Assembly (NCBI RefSeq): GCF_021130785.1
Contig: NC_060208.1
Coordinates: 168,869,501 to 168,933,500 of the forward strand
Length of the DNA stretch: 64,000 nt
Direction: 5' to 3'
Source of the DNA: Homalodisca vitripennis
Lineage: Eukaryota > Arthropoda > Insecta > Hemiptera > Cicadellidae
Numbering within the stretch: the first letter of the stretch is position 1; every line of letters begins with the position of its first letter. This document shows, piece after piece, positions 1 to 11,800 of the stretch. The notes beneath the pieces were generated by a model. That model was given only the letters and a program-made list of their open reading frames with translations. It searched no databases and was not told where the DNA came from. The translations under genes were made by a program, and so were the position numbers.

Positions 1-1217
1 TGGCATTATTATTCATTAGCATAAAGAAGTCTGTCCCTAAGAATTTTTTGAGTGCAGCTCTCCTCGCAATCTTGGGGTCGTCTTCACAAGCCAACTTCCG
101 CTTTGAGAAAGAAACAGCAAACTCACTTATGTTTTTATTCAGCATGATTGCAAAAAGTGTAATACACAGTGTATATTAGTTACAAGAAGTCCAAGTTTTA
201 AAGCTTATTGAATGATATAGAACATGAGCAGTATGTTTTGATTTGTTAGTTAGAGTTGTGATTAGTTCCGAATATTAATTTTTGGAGGAATAATGTTTTT
301 GGTAGTATGGGTAAATCGTAATGTTAATCAAGATGACATTCAGGATATTCAATGTCTTATTCTATGATATAGCCAATGTTTCTGTCTTGTGGAATCTGAA
401 ACAAGTCTTGTATTTCATCGTATTTGTATTAGGAATTATCGTATTAGGATTTGTGAAGTTCTTGAAAACACCAATGCATAGAAATTATTTGCATCGAAAT
501 ATCCTAAGCATAGTAATTCTTCTTCTGGACTAAATTTTGATAAATATTTATTATTTGCTTTATCATGTTTTTGGACACTTTGTGTGACACCTGTGCAAAC
601 GGATGATTCAACCATCAGTCAATAACTGAAGTTACGCTTCGTTAATTTCATCATTACTTGCAAAGCACGGTTATAGCGGTTAATAAGAAATATCAAGACC
701 AAAAGTTGAAAACATGTACTGCAAAACTCCTCCGCGACGTCAAACTTTTATTAGAGTTAAATAAAGATCACTATTTTCTCCTAAGGTTGAAAAGTTCAAT
801 TGTTCCCTTACATTGCAAACTTTTTAATGTCTTAACTAAGTGTGGCGTGTAATGGATGGCTGTATGCATACAAATTAACAATTAACCATACTTAAATACA
901 TAAATATAATCTAGATTTGGTAATAAATATGTCCTTTTCATAAATAACATATTACAGTAACTCTAAAATTAAGTATTTCACGCAATTGATTCCATTAAAT
1001 AGGGCGTACTAAGAGTAAGTATGTTGGAGTTATGTACGTGTATGAATATATATATGATATGAATACGTGTGTGTGTGTGTGCGTATTGTATTTTGGGACT
1101 TGGTATGTATTTATGTAAGACTGGGTGTGGTGTGTTGTGGATGGATGTATGCATATAGTTCTTAAATTTATAATCATTAAGACTATTAATGTAGTCAGAA
1201 ATAGTTGAAGATAATTA
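1..1217. other. Non-coding AT-rich interval, no gene seen
   Basis: Short open frames occur (for example 321-533 and 658-852), but neither protein resembles a family I know and their composition looks like random AT-rich DNA. A short TG tract lies near 1064-1082. An imperfect direct repeat of about 28 bp, containing GGATGG and GTATGCATA, occurs near 841-868 and again near 1130-1157. The right part may be 5' flank or untranslated region of the LINE that follows. Confidence 0.5.
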
Positions 1218-1245
1218 TTAAATATAGTAAGCGGGTAGTGCGGGT

Positions 1246-2215
1246 TTGGTGATAGGAGTGTGCGGAATGAATGACTTTTTGAATGAAGCGATTGATGATT
1301 TTAGATTAGTAAGTCCAGTAGTGTATGAGGATATTGGGGATTTTACTTTTTGGGCGAGAGACGTTGATGGCTCAGACAGCTGTGGTATAACAATTTTACA
1401 TGACAATATTAGGAGTTATAACAGACACATAGACGAACTCTTAATTATCTGAAACAGTCTCGGTAATAAGTTTGATATTATTGTTTTAACAGAAACCTGG
1501 TTAGATGAACGTTGCAGTATGGCTGGTTGTATGGATGGGTATGATGTGATTACGAAAAAAACAAAAGAGGAACCAGAATGATGGCGTAATTGTGTGTGTC
1601 AATAAATGTTTTCGAGTAGAGTATGAGGAGGTAAGTATGCATGGGGCCACAAGTATCAGAGTGGATATGTCGGTTGGCGGTGAGCGGCTCAGTTTGCTCG
1701 CGGTGTATCGCAGCCCATCCTCAGATAATGATCTCGATTTATTCATTAATGACCTTGAATTTTATAGCAGCAATAGACCCAGGGACCGAATACACTGGCT
1801 AATTGGTGACGTCAATTGCTGCATTTTGCAGGAAAATCAATGTTTGTTATCACAACGTTATCTTGATGTATTATACGGCGCCGGCTTTGTTAGTTGTATA
1901 AATATTCAAACTAGAGTTACGGCAAATTCATCTAGCTGCATCGACCACATTTTTGTTGATATAAAGAACACAGATGGCATTGAATCGGGTTTAATAAAAT
2001 CGAGTATGACAGATCATTTTTTAATCGTTACTAAACTTTGGACAGAAGTACCTATTGTAAATAATATAAATAACACAAATATGTACAAATTTGATAAAGA
2101 TTTGGTCTATAGATGCATGTGTGAGCAGAATTGGAACTTAGTAACGGTTTTAGATGACGTAAATTCAAGCTGTAATGTTCTTGTTGAAATACTTCAGACC
2201 ATAATGGAAAAATAA
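1246..2215 (+). pseudogene. LINE ORF2 endonuclease domain (pseudogene)
   Basis: This is the apurinic/apyrimidinic-type endonuclease that nicks target DNA for target-primed reverse transcription. The first piece (1246-1452) ends with NIRSYNRHIDELLII. After a stop, the same frame continues with FDIIVLTETWLDE, the conserved Glu-containing motif (about 1467-1512). A frameshift near 1575 leads to 1592-2215. That piece carries AVYRSPSS, then IGDVNC (motif around GDFN), then SSCIDHIFV, then MTDHFLIV (usual SDH motif, here TDH). Order and spacing are normal for LINE endonucleases. There is one nonsense codon (after LLII) and at least one frameshift. After 2215 the linker region is full of stops until about 2480. 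Confidence 0.87.
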
Positions 2216-2487
2216 AAAAGTCTCAATTTTTTTCGGCTAGGGAACGAAAAATTAAGCCTTGGATCACAAATAGTTAAATCAAATCGATTAGATTTAGAGA
2301 TAAATTAAGTCAACGTTGCAAAAGAGAACCATTTAATACAGTGCTGCTTAAAAGCTTCAAAAACTACAGAAATATATTAAATAAAACAATTAAAAATGCC
2401 AAGTGCCAAAACTACAGGAGTAATATCTGTAAAGCGGGAAACAATAGCAAATTACTGTGAAAAAATATTGGAGAAATTACAGGCACT

Positions 2488-4220
2488 GTGACTAAAAAAG
2501 ATCATTTTCCAATTGAACAATTTTTATCGAACAAGAAGAATATTTTGAACTCAGACATTATCCATGTGGCGAATACATTCAATGAGTATTATGTAGGAGT
2601 GGGAGCTGATCTGGTCGGCGCTGTTCCTCCTGTGGCCGAGTGTGTAGTGGACGACGACATGCACAAGGTGGACTCTGTATTTCAGCTGGAACCCGTCACT
2701 GAGCAGGATATTGTAAAAGTAGTACAAGAGATGCGAGGTGGGTGCGCCCCCGGGCTGGACGACCTACCAGTTTGGTCTATAAAAGGAAACATCCAAGTTC
2801 TTAAATTTCCACTTTCACACGTAATAAATAGTAGTTTTAGACAAGGTATTTATCCGGTCACGTTTAAAAGTGGAAAAGTCATCCCTATATACAAAGGAGG
2901 TCCAAAAAATCAGTGAATTAGTTTTAGGCCTATCACTCTTGCAAGTGTCCTCGCCAAAATTTTAGAAAAGTGTGTTAGAAAACAATTTCAAAATTACGTT
3001 ATTAATCACGGATTTTTGTATGGAAACCAATTTGGCTTTCGGAATGATAAAAACCTGAAAAATAACTTATTTTCATTTACAAAAGAAATTCATGATGCAG
3101 TTGGGCGTAATAAGAAAGTACTAATAGTTTTCATAGATCTAGCCAAAGCTTTCGACACATTCAATAGAGAGTTACTAGTAAAAAAACTAAGTGAGAGATA
3201 TCAGATTGTCTCAATTTTAGGCAATCATAGTTTAACAAAACAGGTTGAATATGGTGTTATTCAAGGTAGTACATTAGGACCACTTTTTTTCTAATTTATA
3301 TAAACAATATTGGTAAAATTAACCTTTTAGGTGGCCAGACCTTTCTATATGCAGATGACACAGCCTTGTTGTTCGAGGGATCCAGCTGGGGGGAAGCATA
3401 TGGAGCGGCGGAGCGGGAGCTGCGCACTGTCAAGCGATGGTTTGACCAAAATCAGCTCACAGTCAATTTACATAAAACCAAGTGTATGGCAATATCACTG
3501 AGAGGTGACGGAGATCCTGTGAACCTTACTTTGAAACTCCATACTTGTGCAGGCCAGAATGATTGTGGCTGCGAAACTTTTGAAAGAGTGTCAGATTACA
3601 AGTACCTCGGTGTAATATTTGATAGTAAACTTAAGTGGACAGCTCATGTGCAATTGTTAAAGAACAGATTGAGAAAGTTTATTTATATATTTCATAAAAT
3701 ATTAACGCCAGCTTTTATGAAAACAGTTTATCACCCATATGTACAATCATTATTACAATTTGGTATCATTGCTTGGGGCGGAGCATATAAAACTATTCTT
3801 CTACCATTACATACTTCACAGAAAGCCATTATGAAAGCGGCATTACAAAAACCAACTAGTTACTCATCTGAATTATTATTTAATGAGTTCAAGGTTTTTA
3901 ATATAACTCAGTTATATGCAAGAACAATAACGTTGTATATTTTTAACAATGAAGAAAATATTTTCAAAAAAATCAACCACCCGTACGTTACAAGAACACA
4001 GATTAACTCGGGTATTATAACACCAAGAATTAATAAATCTCTTAATTTTACAGACACTTATTATATAGCTAGTATTGTTTTCTCAAAATTACCCCACCAA
4101 ATGAAAACTCCCGGTCCATGCAGTTACTATTCATATAAGAAAATAGTTAACAATTGGCTAGTAGAATTAGGTAGAACAGGGATAGATAATCTCCTTAAGT
4201 CCACTTACAGGGCAACCTAA
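2488..4220 (+). pseudogene. LINE ORF2 reverse transcriptase and C-terminal region (pseudogene)
   Basis: The reverse transcriptase would copy element RNA at the nicked target. Visible blocks in order: GCAPGLDDLPV (about 2740-2770), VIPIYKGGPKNQ, then a stop at 2914-2916. The same frame continues with FRPITLASVLAKILEK (about 2923-2970), GNQFGFRNDKN, and VFIDLAKAFDTFNRELL (motif A, about 3128-3175). QGSTLGPLFF follows, with a stop at 3292-3294. After a frameshift comes FLYADDTALLFEG (catalytic YADD, about 3343-3380). The thumb and C-terminal region runs 3366-4220 without a break. It includes DYKYLGVIFDSKLKW and FGIIAWGGAY, both typical of CR1/Jockey-type proteins. The Asp residues of motif A and YADD are kept, so decay is recent or moderate. 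Confidence 0.9.
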
Positions 4221-4328
4221 ATGCCGGGGTACTTACGTATCTCGGTTTGTGTGTGGGTGTCTGTTTGTCTGTGTCAGCCTGTTTGTGTGTGTGTGTGCCT
4301 GTTTGCGTGCGTGTGCTTGTGCTTGTGC

Positions 4329-4329
<1 letters not shown>

Positions 4330-4379
<50 letters not shown>
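4330..4379. repeat. (TG)n microsatellite inside LINE 3' UTR
   Basis: A near-perfect TG tract preceded by looser TG/TGC-rich sequence from about 4240. It lies between the LINE stop codon (4220) and its TTTC tail. It explains the His-Thr and Cys-Val repeat frames that appear here on both strands, which are not genes. Confidence 0.95.
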
Positions 4380-4381
<2 letters not shown>

Positions 4382-4816
4382 GGCATGTGTGGGATAGAAA
4401 GGATGGGTGTATTCGCAAATTAGGTGGTACTAGGTAAACCTTATGATTGTGTCTGTTTATGAAATCAATCATGCGTGGAATGTTTGCTAGTTGGAAATGA
4501 GTTACGCAGGGCAAACTATTTATGCCCTTAATGGATTTTAATTTTAATACATATTTGTACCTTGCTATAGTTAGAGCCACAGTCGGTGTGGCCAGATATA
4601 TTGCTTCTGTTATTTCCACTTCAAAAGCAAAGAATGTGTAAAATTGCTGCTAATTTTAAATGTATCACTTAGTTAACTGAATGTGGACTGATTGGACTCG
4701 ATTCTCGCGCACAGGTTACGACCCATGCGAGGATCTTATATCTATGCATAGTTACTATGGATGTTTTAATGTGTTGTTTGTGGCTGGAAATAAATGTATT
4801 TCTTTCTTTCTTTCTT

Positions 4817-5681
4817 CCTTAAATATCTGTTCCATTCAGTTTGTTGTAGAATTTATCTATTGAAAGTAGTGAAGTTATTGATCTTCATTCATTGATTCAA
4901 TGAATATATGTAGTTATATCATAACACGGTTTTATAAAAAAACAAGGTTAATTTCACTATAAAGAAATAGATTTTTGTTTCATTGTGAAGAGCGTTTTTT
5001 AATATTTTTAAATTTTAATAAGCTTGAAGAGATAAACCTAAAAGAATCCAAGAATTTTAATTTAATTTTACCCAATTTTTGGAAAATCTGATAGTTTTCA
5101 GTATTTTTGAGCTAAGGCATCAATACGGCCAGACTCTCTCCTAAGCTCTGGTATGGCAAAGGGAGTATCGTAACGACTTAAGTTGTGCATTATGACTGGG
5201 ATATAATTTGGAAGCTTATAGTTAATGTTACAGGAATTACAAGCTGGAATTGTATATACAATTCGGTTAAATGATCATGATCCCTCATCTTTACATTATA
5301 AACTTTCTTTAAATATAACATATAACAGCTGAATTGCGAAGTCGAATTTAAAACACATCATGACTCTTCATTGGAAAAATATAACTACAAAGTACTTGAA
5401 CCTTATTTGCTATATCATATAGTTCATAGATAAACTTTACAGCTGTATTTTCTCTTCGATAAACTATTAGTTTTGTTAAAAGACTATAGTAGATTAAATG
5501 TTACTCAGGTAACGTTACTTTTAAAAATATGAAAATGCTGTTTGAATAACGAATTTGGTATTTCGTTATGGCTGAAGAACCTCCGTAACATTGCATTCAT
5601 CTTCTATTTGTAATAACGATGCTTCAAAGTTAGCATAAACAAGTATAGCAATGCAATACTGATGGCGGATACTAGTAAATT

Positions 5682-5751
<70 letters not shown>

Positions 5752-7804
5752 TTATAGATGGAAGTACTACCTCAACTTGTTATTTATGATTTCATAAAGT
5801 TATGTGCTCATTCAATCATTTTGATCTTCCTATGTTGATGCCTTTCGTAAAAAAAAACATACACAACGATTAAATTACTGTATGTTATACCACAATTAAG
5901 TTTGGATACCTTCTCAAAGATAAGCTTGTTAAAACCCTTGATATATACATGATACACAGTTAAACTTCACTGTCTTTTAGTAATGATAGATTAGTATGAT
6001 CTCTTAGTTCGCAACAACTGATTTTAATTGGGTATATTCTTTCTATCATCAATAGCAAGCTCGATTAAAGATTCTTTGGGGTTTTTCTTTTCAAACTGTT
6101 AGATACCTCGTGTTATGACAGGATACATAATACCTTCAAGGTTGTACTTATATGCTATTGGACGATATTTTCTAGAAGGTAAGTGTAGAGGCATTTTTGG
6201 TGAGATATTTAGCTATTGCATACTTATTTCGGTTTTAAACATTTATGCAAGATTTGGTATTGAACACTTTTTCCGGTAATATAATTTAGCTGTTTCCCCG
6301 TTGACCATATCCCCGTTTATTTATTCTCAAATCAGATGAAATAAAAATCAATGGAGACTAACCAAATTTACTTGCTTGATGTTCTGTTATTTTAAAAATT
6401 TTTTCTTCAATCGACTCTTCAACCGTAATGCCAAAGTTAGAATTCATAAATTGTTTCAAAATTTTTGTTTTTACTGTGTAAATAACTACGTGGAATTTAA
6501 GAATATTCAATATTTTTAACTCATTACTCAAAATCTCTTATGCATTATTCTAACCTTGGTTGAGAACATGTAGTAAATCAATATTACAATTATTTGTTAA
6601 TTTGTATTGATCAACAACGAAACCCTTAGTGGCATATAAAACTTAAACTGGAGAAAGCTGTTCTTGCATTTGTTCTTCTTGCATCAAGAAACTGCTTCAA
6701 TCAACCGATGATTGTAATTGGTCCATTAAGATGAATTTCTTACTTCTCATCGGTATGTAAAACCTCTCTCTGAGTAAACATTCATTCATTTTGAAATCTC
6801 TCTCTACAATGAAGACATTCATATTCAATATTAAACGATCACCCAACGGCAGATATTTGCTTCTAATTCTTGGAGGTACAATTGAAGGTTACGCACCGCA
6901 ACTAATTCGGGTTCCTTCTGATTTGATTTCGTCACATTTTTTGAATGATGAAAACAACATTCATTTCTAGACAGAATATTGCATGACTTTCCCTTCCGTG
7001 GCTCTTTCTTCAAAGTAAACGAGCAAAGAATTTTGTTCTCTAGTTTTAGTTTTGTTCGAATTAATTAAAAAGAGATATTAATTTAGTTTGAGGGATCGAT
7101 TTCTTACATTCTCTCCAAACTATCACAGTAGATATCTTCCTGTTTTTATAGCACATTTTTCAGGACTTGTTTTTAAAATAGTTTGTCATGTCATCTTCTT
7201 AGAGCTGAAGATCTAAAACAATGTCCTTTTTTATCTTCTTGCTCAATAGAAGCCCCTCCTCTAGACAGTAGGGAGGGCTTTGTGCTTTTTTAAACTCAGA
7301 GATCCATAAAGTAAATTTACAGAAATATTAAAGAAAGGAAAAGAGTGATGAAATTGAAATAAGGTATTAGGTTATTAATTAAGATAATTTCTGTTTGAAA
7401 ATATATTATAAATGTAAGCTAGCATTGGTAAAATTCAATATCTGTTTGAGTTTATTAAATACCGATAAACAGTTTAGCACATCACTACGATACAAACACT
7501 TCAAGATCTAAGACCGAATTGATGGGTTTCTAGATGTTTGCTAGGAGCAGACAGTGTAGTGTAGGAAGAGGGAGGTTCCAATATACAGGTATTGCAAACT
7601 AAACATTTCTATACCAATAGTTTTAAATCTTTAGTTTAATCACTGACATATCTCAGTGTATAACAGTTTATCACTAATAATGTATATTTATTCACTTGTA
7701 CAAGTAAATATTCTATTTACATAACATACTATTACACAACAATTCTTGACTCCGCATTATGTGTAAATTTATTATCCGAATGATTATATTATTAATATAA
7801 ACCT
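4817..7804. other. Non-coding AT-rich interval
   Basis: No supported gene. The interval contains a (TA)n microsatellite (5689-5748). A minus-strand frame of 60 codons (6831-7013) shows no recognisable domain. Confidence 0.5.
5689..5748. repeat. (TA)n microsatellite
   Basis: About 30 uninterrupted TA units in otherwise ordinary AT-rich DNA. No transposon end is evident at either side. Confidence 0.95.
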
Positions 7805-7875
7805 ACACACGCGCGCGCACACACACTTAAATAATGTGTATATATATATATATATATATATAAATATATATATAC
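7805..7875. repeat. Compound (CA/CG)n and (TA)n microsatellite
   Basis: An ACACGCGCGC...ACACAC stretch (about 7805-7826) is followed by a short spacer and a (TA)n tract with one interruption (7839-7875). The (TA)n part directly precedes the Penelope-like fragment, so it may be the insertion target or part of the element boundary. Confidence 0.9.
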
Positions 7876-7910
7876 ATTAAGCTTCACCTGTAACCAAAAA
7901 TATATTCACT

Positions 7911-8400
7911 AATCCACCTAAAGTAATTTTTAAAAAGCCTCAAAATTTGAAAAACATATTAGTAAGACCAAAACTACCCTCTGATGAGCTAACTCAAAAT
8001 TTAAACAAACCTTTTGGCTGTGAACCCTGTTTTAAGCCTCGCTGCAAAACATGTAATTTAATAATAAGTTCAAAACATTTCTGTAGCAGCACAACGAAAA
8101 GGAATTATCCGATAATTGGTAAAATGACGTGTGAATCCAGCAATGTTATTTACCAATTGTCATGTAAAGACTGTCCGAAGGACTACATTGGTCAGACTAT
8201 AACTCCATTGCACATTAGAATGAACAAAAATCGCAGCGATACAAATCTTGAAATTAAATCAAATCCTATTTCGGCCCACGCAATGGAGCATAACAAATAA
8301 TTCGATGAATGCTTTTCTCTAAAAAGTATTAACAAAATTCAGAACCCCCATAAACTTAAAATAAATTATTTAGAAAATAGCTCATCAGAGGGTGCTACAA
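7911..8400 (+). pseudogene. PLE C-terminal GIY-YIG endonuclease domain (pseudogene)
   Basis: The frame reads PKVIFKKPQNLKNILVRPKL (from about 7917), the usual lead-in to the PLE endonuclease. CEPCFKPRCKTC follows (about 8020-8055), a Cys-rich CxxC...CxxC knuckle characteristic of PLEs. Then come NVIYQLSCKDCPKDYIGQT (about 8145-8200), the GIY-YIG core in its VIY...YIG form, the Arg of LHIRMNKNRS, and AHAMEHNK. A TAA follows at 8298-8300, after which the frame continues as FDECFSLKSINKIQNPHKLKINYLE. The paralogous copy at 35 kb reads through this position, so the stop is a disabling mutation. The domain cuts DNA during retrotransposition in this family. Confidence 0.82.
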
Positions 8401-8604
8401 ACTAAACATCCGGATGGTCTAAATTTGAGATACGGATAGCAGTATGTATAAATTAAACGTTACAATTTTAATTTATAGTTTTATATTCCTTGTAATAAGC
8501 AAAATTATTTACTCTTTGTACGTAATTCAAAATTAGTTTTATTAACATATGATGTTTCTTTTGTTTATTATTTTTTGTTGATATATTTGCTTATTTACCT
8601 ACTG

Positions 8605-8650
8605 TATATATCTTGAAAATGTCTTATGACGAAATATAGTGAATTTTTAT
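8605..8650 (+). ncRNA. Eroded hammerhead-ribozyme-like motif of PLE
   Basis: Downstream of the GIY-YIG frame the RNA would read CUUGAAAAU, GUCUUAUGAC, GAAAUAUAG. This matches the position and layout of the hammerhead core in the PLE at 42 kb: a CUGAUGA-like segment, a short helix II, then GAAA. The CUGAUGA box is mutated and helix II has only three pairs with a UUAU loop. I regard it as a remnant unlikely to cleave. The paralogue at 34833-34880 has a better helix II. Confidence 0.4.
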
Positions 8651-8684
8651 GTTCTTTTCTTCTATTCTTTTCTATTCTTATTGA

Positions 8685-8686
<2 letters not shown>

Positions 8687-8755
<69 letters not shown>

Positions 8756-8791
8756 ATTTATTATATATATATATACATTTATGTATGTATG

Positions 8792-8840
<49 letters not shown>
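8687..8840. repeat. Compound (TA)n / (ATGT)n microsatellite
   Basis: Three TA tracts are separated by TAAACATT and by several TATG units. The tract abuts the 3' end of the Penelope-like fragment. The Tyr-Ile repeat frames predicted here on both strands are simple-sequence artefacts. Confidence 0.95.
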
Positions 8841-8841
<1 letters not shown>

Positions 8842-11800
8842 AAATCATTAGTATTTCTAAATTTTCTACTAGTTTCATTCAGGTGAGATGCAAGAGACTA
8901 AATATGTTTATTTACATATAGCAATATATTTCTTCCGTTTTGGAGTATTTTTTTTACTTTTATACTTCATCAATCTGATATTACATAAATAAGCTCATCT
9001 TCAAATATAATAATAGGCCGTTGGTGCAGAGTGTCTTGAGGCTGAGGCTAACACCTCTTGATAATGTTACACAGCGTCAATTACACTAGAGGCTCATTTC
9101 CTCAAAAGAGTGCAAGTCATTTTTTATCAGATCCTGTATATTAAACTCTTTTTTTAGGAAAATATAAAACAATTTTCAGATATTTTTTTCCCATAAAACG
9201 AGCAATTTTTACCGTTTCCAGACTTAAGTACACTACAAATGTGAATGAAAATTATATCATTTACCTTATAATACAATTAGCACTAGTTGAGAATTTAAAG
9301 CAATTTATTCTATACTGAATAGTTTTAACATTGCTGCAAAAATTTACTGAACAAAATTAGTAATTATTTGATGTAATTCGACCTTGTGGCACGGATTATT
9401 ACCGTAACAGATGGAAAAAAACTATGGGACGAGCATTAACATAACTCAATGAGCCATTCCTTCTATGTAACTTAACATTTAAGGAGCAAAGTGAGCCTCT
9501 GATCATTTCACATGGAATCGCAAGAAAAGCACCAGATACAACGTGCTATATTTTGTAGATTAGGAATCATTAAGGGAGAAGCGAGTGTTTTTTGGTCACA
9601 TGAGGAGGTTTTATTCCTTGATTTAATATAGGATAGACAATAGTAAAGCATACAGAGATCAGCAATCAATGTATACACTTTACTGCATGAGGTTTTTATG
9701 TATTTATACTTTACAACAATGAAAAACCCAAAACGCCTAGTCCGCAAATCTGGGAGATTATATCTTTCAGAGATAAAAATTTTACGTATACATTAAAGAT
9801 TATTCTATACATTTCCTAATGTTTTGTAAGTGTTACTATGTACGGTTGTGTTAAAAGCTTAGATAAACTCTTAGATTAAAAACGGTTTTTTTTAAATTTC
9901 TGATTAAGTAGGTAGAAAGAGAGAATCGTAATCGTAAATTTTAGGTAAGTCCGAAATGCTTATCTCTTCTTCAAAAGTATTATAGGACTCCGTAATATTA
10001 CATCATAAGTGCTCTCCCTTGAAAATAATAGGCTACAATGTTCAGGCTGTCTCCCTGCATAAGTTAGTTGAGCTGTTTAAAGTACATAATGGAAATTCAA
10101 ATAGAAATATTATACGAGTAGTACATTGAGCACCATTTGTCTATTGAGTGTATCATTTATGAAAGATAAAACGAAGACATCCTTGTTATTCGGCAACGAA
10201 AATGACAAATGATAAGTGTTTAGCCGCGGGTAACAGCTAGTATTTTATAATGTTATATTATTTGAACAATAGTATAATAATAAATTAAAGCACATTCGAA
10301 ACCTAAGCTCTAAACGTAATTTCACTGTGAAGTAGGTTTAAGTTCCGATTTTTACTCCATGGACAGAAATTACTGCCTAATGGAAGGAAGCTTTTTACCC
10401 CAATAATTTGAGATATTATATTGTTTTAATTGCCTTAGTCATAATTTAATACATAGCAAATTTTTTAATGGACTATGGCTTTATTTTACGAGTAATCAAT
10501 TTGATGAAATCTACGATATAGTTATTAAAATTGGACTTCATAGGCAACTAATAACACTATAAATTTCCTTCTAAATTACAGAGATAATTTGAACAATTTA
10601 ACCTACTCTTCGCGTTTTTTGTCACTTAATTAAATATTTATAAAGAACCACCTGTATGTAATTAACTATATTCGGCTTGAAAATGTTATGTCTTTATACT
10701 TAAACATGTCATTTAAAATGGTGCATAAAAACTAAATGTATAAAGTTATATGAACGGAAATATTAGATCTCAAACTTTCTGTAATTTAAAAAGAGTAAGG
10801 GTCAGCTAATCGCAGTAGTTGTGTAGTTGTTTTGTTGTATCATATGGTTTTAATAATTGCTTGGAAAATCATAAAAATTACAGTCTTAATTTTTTTCTCG
10901 TAACAAATTCTAAAATTTTTGATTGGTTACATATATGCACCATGAAAGTTTTTTTCTACATATTTATCAATAGGTAGAAGTTCACTGTTTTTTACCATTT
11001 TATCAGTTTATAGGAATCAAGAAGGCTGGCCAATATGAATAATATTATTACAAGGCAAGGGTGTGGTGTATTATTACATAGCCTCATAAAAGTTGTAGAG
11101 CTGATCTCAGAGAACATAACTGGTGTCCTCGCCCCGGGAGATTTGTCAGTGTAATTTACAAGCTGCAAAGTTAGAATGAAACGGAGTTTTGTCTTTCTTA
11201 ATACCTCTAGAATATTTTCTATGATAATAATTAGTTTATGATTACTTTATAGTAATTAAGAAAGATGAATATAACTATTTAAAATAGATCACTGTAACTT
11301 CATTAATGAACACATTACGATATATTTATATAATCATAAACTTGTAAAACTGCAGTATCGAAATAACAATCAATCAATGCCTGCACCCTTTATGACATTA
11401 TATTTTTTAAATATTCGACATAAACATAGTTTTTGAAGTAAAATATTTTCAGAAATATCACTGGTTTTTTTCTTGTACATTCATACAATTTTATCACATT
11501 TAAAAGGTAAAGTAACGAAACAAATTTAGAATTATGTATATCAATGTTACTATCCTATAAGTAGAGTGTGTGATTTTTCGAACTATTCGTTTTTAAAATG
11601 CTTCATAAAAGTTGTAATAAATCATTAAAATTAACGGTTTGAAGCCGTTCATATGATAAGTAGTTCTATATGTCTTAGCCAATGATTAAACAATATTATC
11701 TATATTAAATAAATCGTTACTAATAAATTATGATAAAGATATTGTGCTGATTCATTACAAAATAATGCCAACAAAACATTTTGATGGCATAAACAAACTT

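Larger units (their letters stand above)
1218..4816 (+). mobile_element. LINE-type non-LTR retrotransposon, CR1/Jockey-like group, broken
   Basis: This is a nearly full-length ORF2 region of a non-LTR retrotransposon. Seen: an APE-type endonuclease (about 1360-2040), a reverse transcriptase (about 2480-3500), a C-terminal region to the stop at 4220, and a 3' untranslated region of about 600 bp. That region ends with AATAAA near 4789 followed by a TTTC repeat tail near 4798-4813. Such simple-repeat tails are known for CR1/L2/Jockey-group LINEs. Stops and frameshifts break the frame at about 1452, 1580, 2215-2487, 2916 and 3294, so the copy is dead. The 5' boundary is uncertain. Clade assignment within the CR1/Jockey group is inferred from motif style only. 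Confidence 0.88.
7876..8686 (+). mobile_element. Penelope-like element, 5'-truncated 3' part
   Basis: This is the 3' part of a Penelope-like retroelement. It begins within the linker after the reverse transcriptase, contains the GIY-YIG endonuclease, and extends through a 3' region of about 280 bp. It has a (TA)n tract at each end. From about 8217 to the 3' end it closely matches the inverted complement of 34783-35289, which establishes a repeat family within the window. The reverse transcriptase is absent, consistent with 5' truncation. Confidence 0.8.

Noticed and set aside
4195..4619. His-Thr-rich minus-strand frames and a Cys-Val plus frame
   Set aside because: They are translations of the (TG)n tract in the LINE 3' UTR.
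7947..8300. Host GIY-YIG repair nuclease gene
   Set aside because: The Cys knuckle, the lead-in VIFKKPQNLKNILV and the second copy at 35 kb show it is a Penelope-like element.
8626..8886. Tyr-Ile-rich frames over (TA)n tracts (also 14050-14289 and the minus frames at both places)
   Set aside because: They are translations of TA microsatellites.
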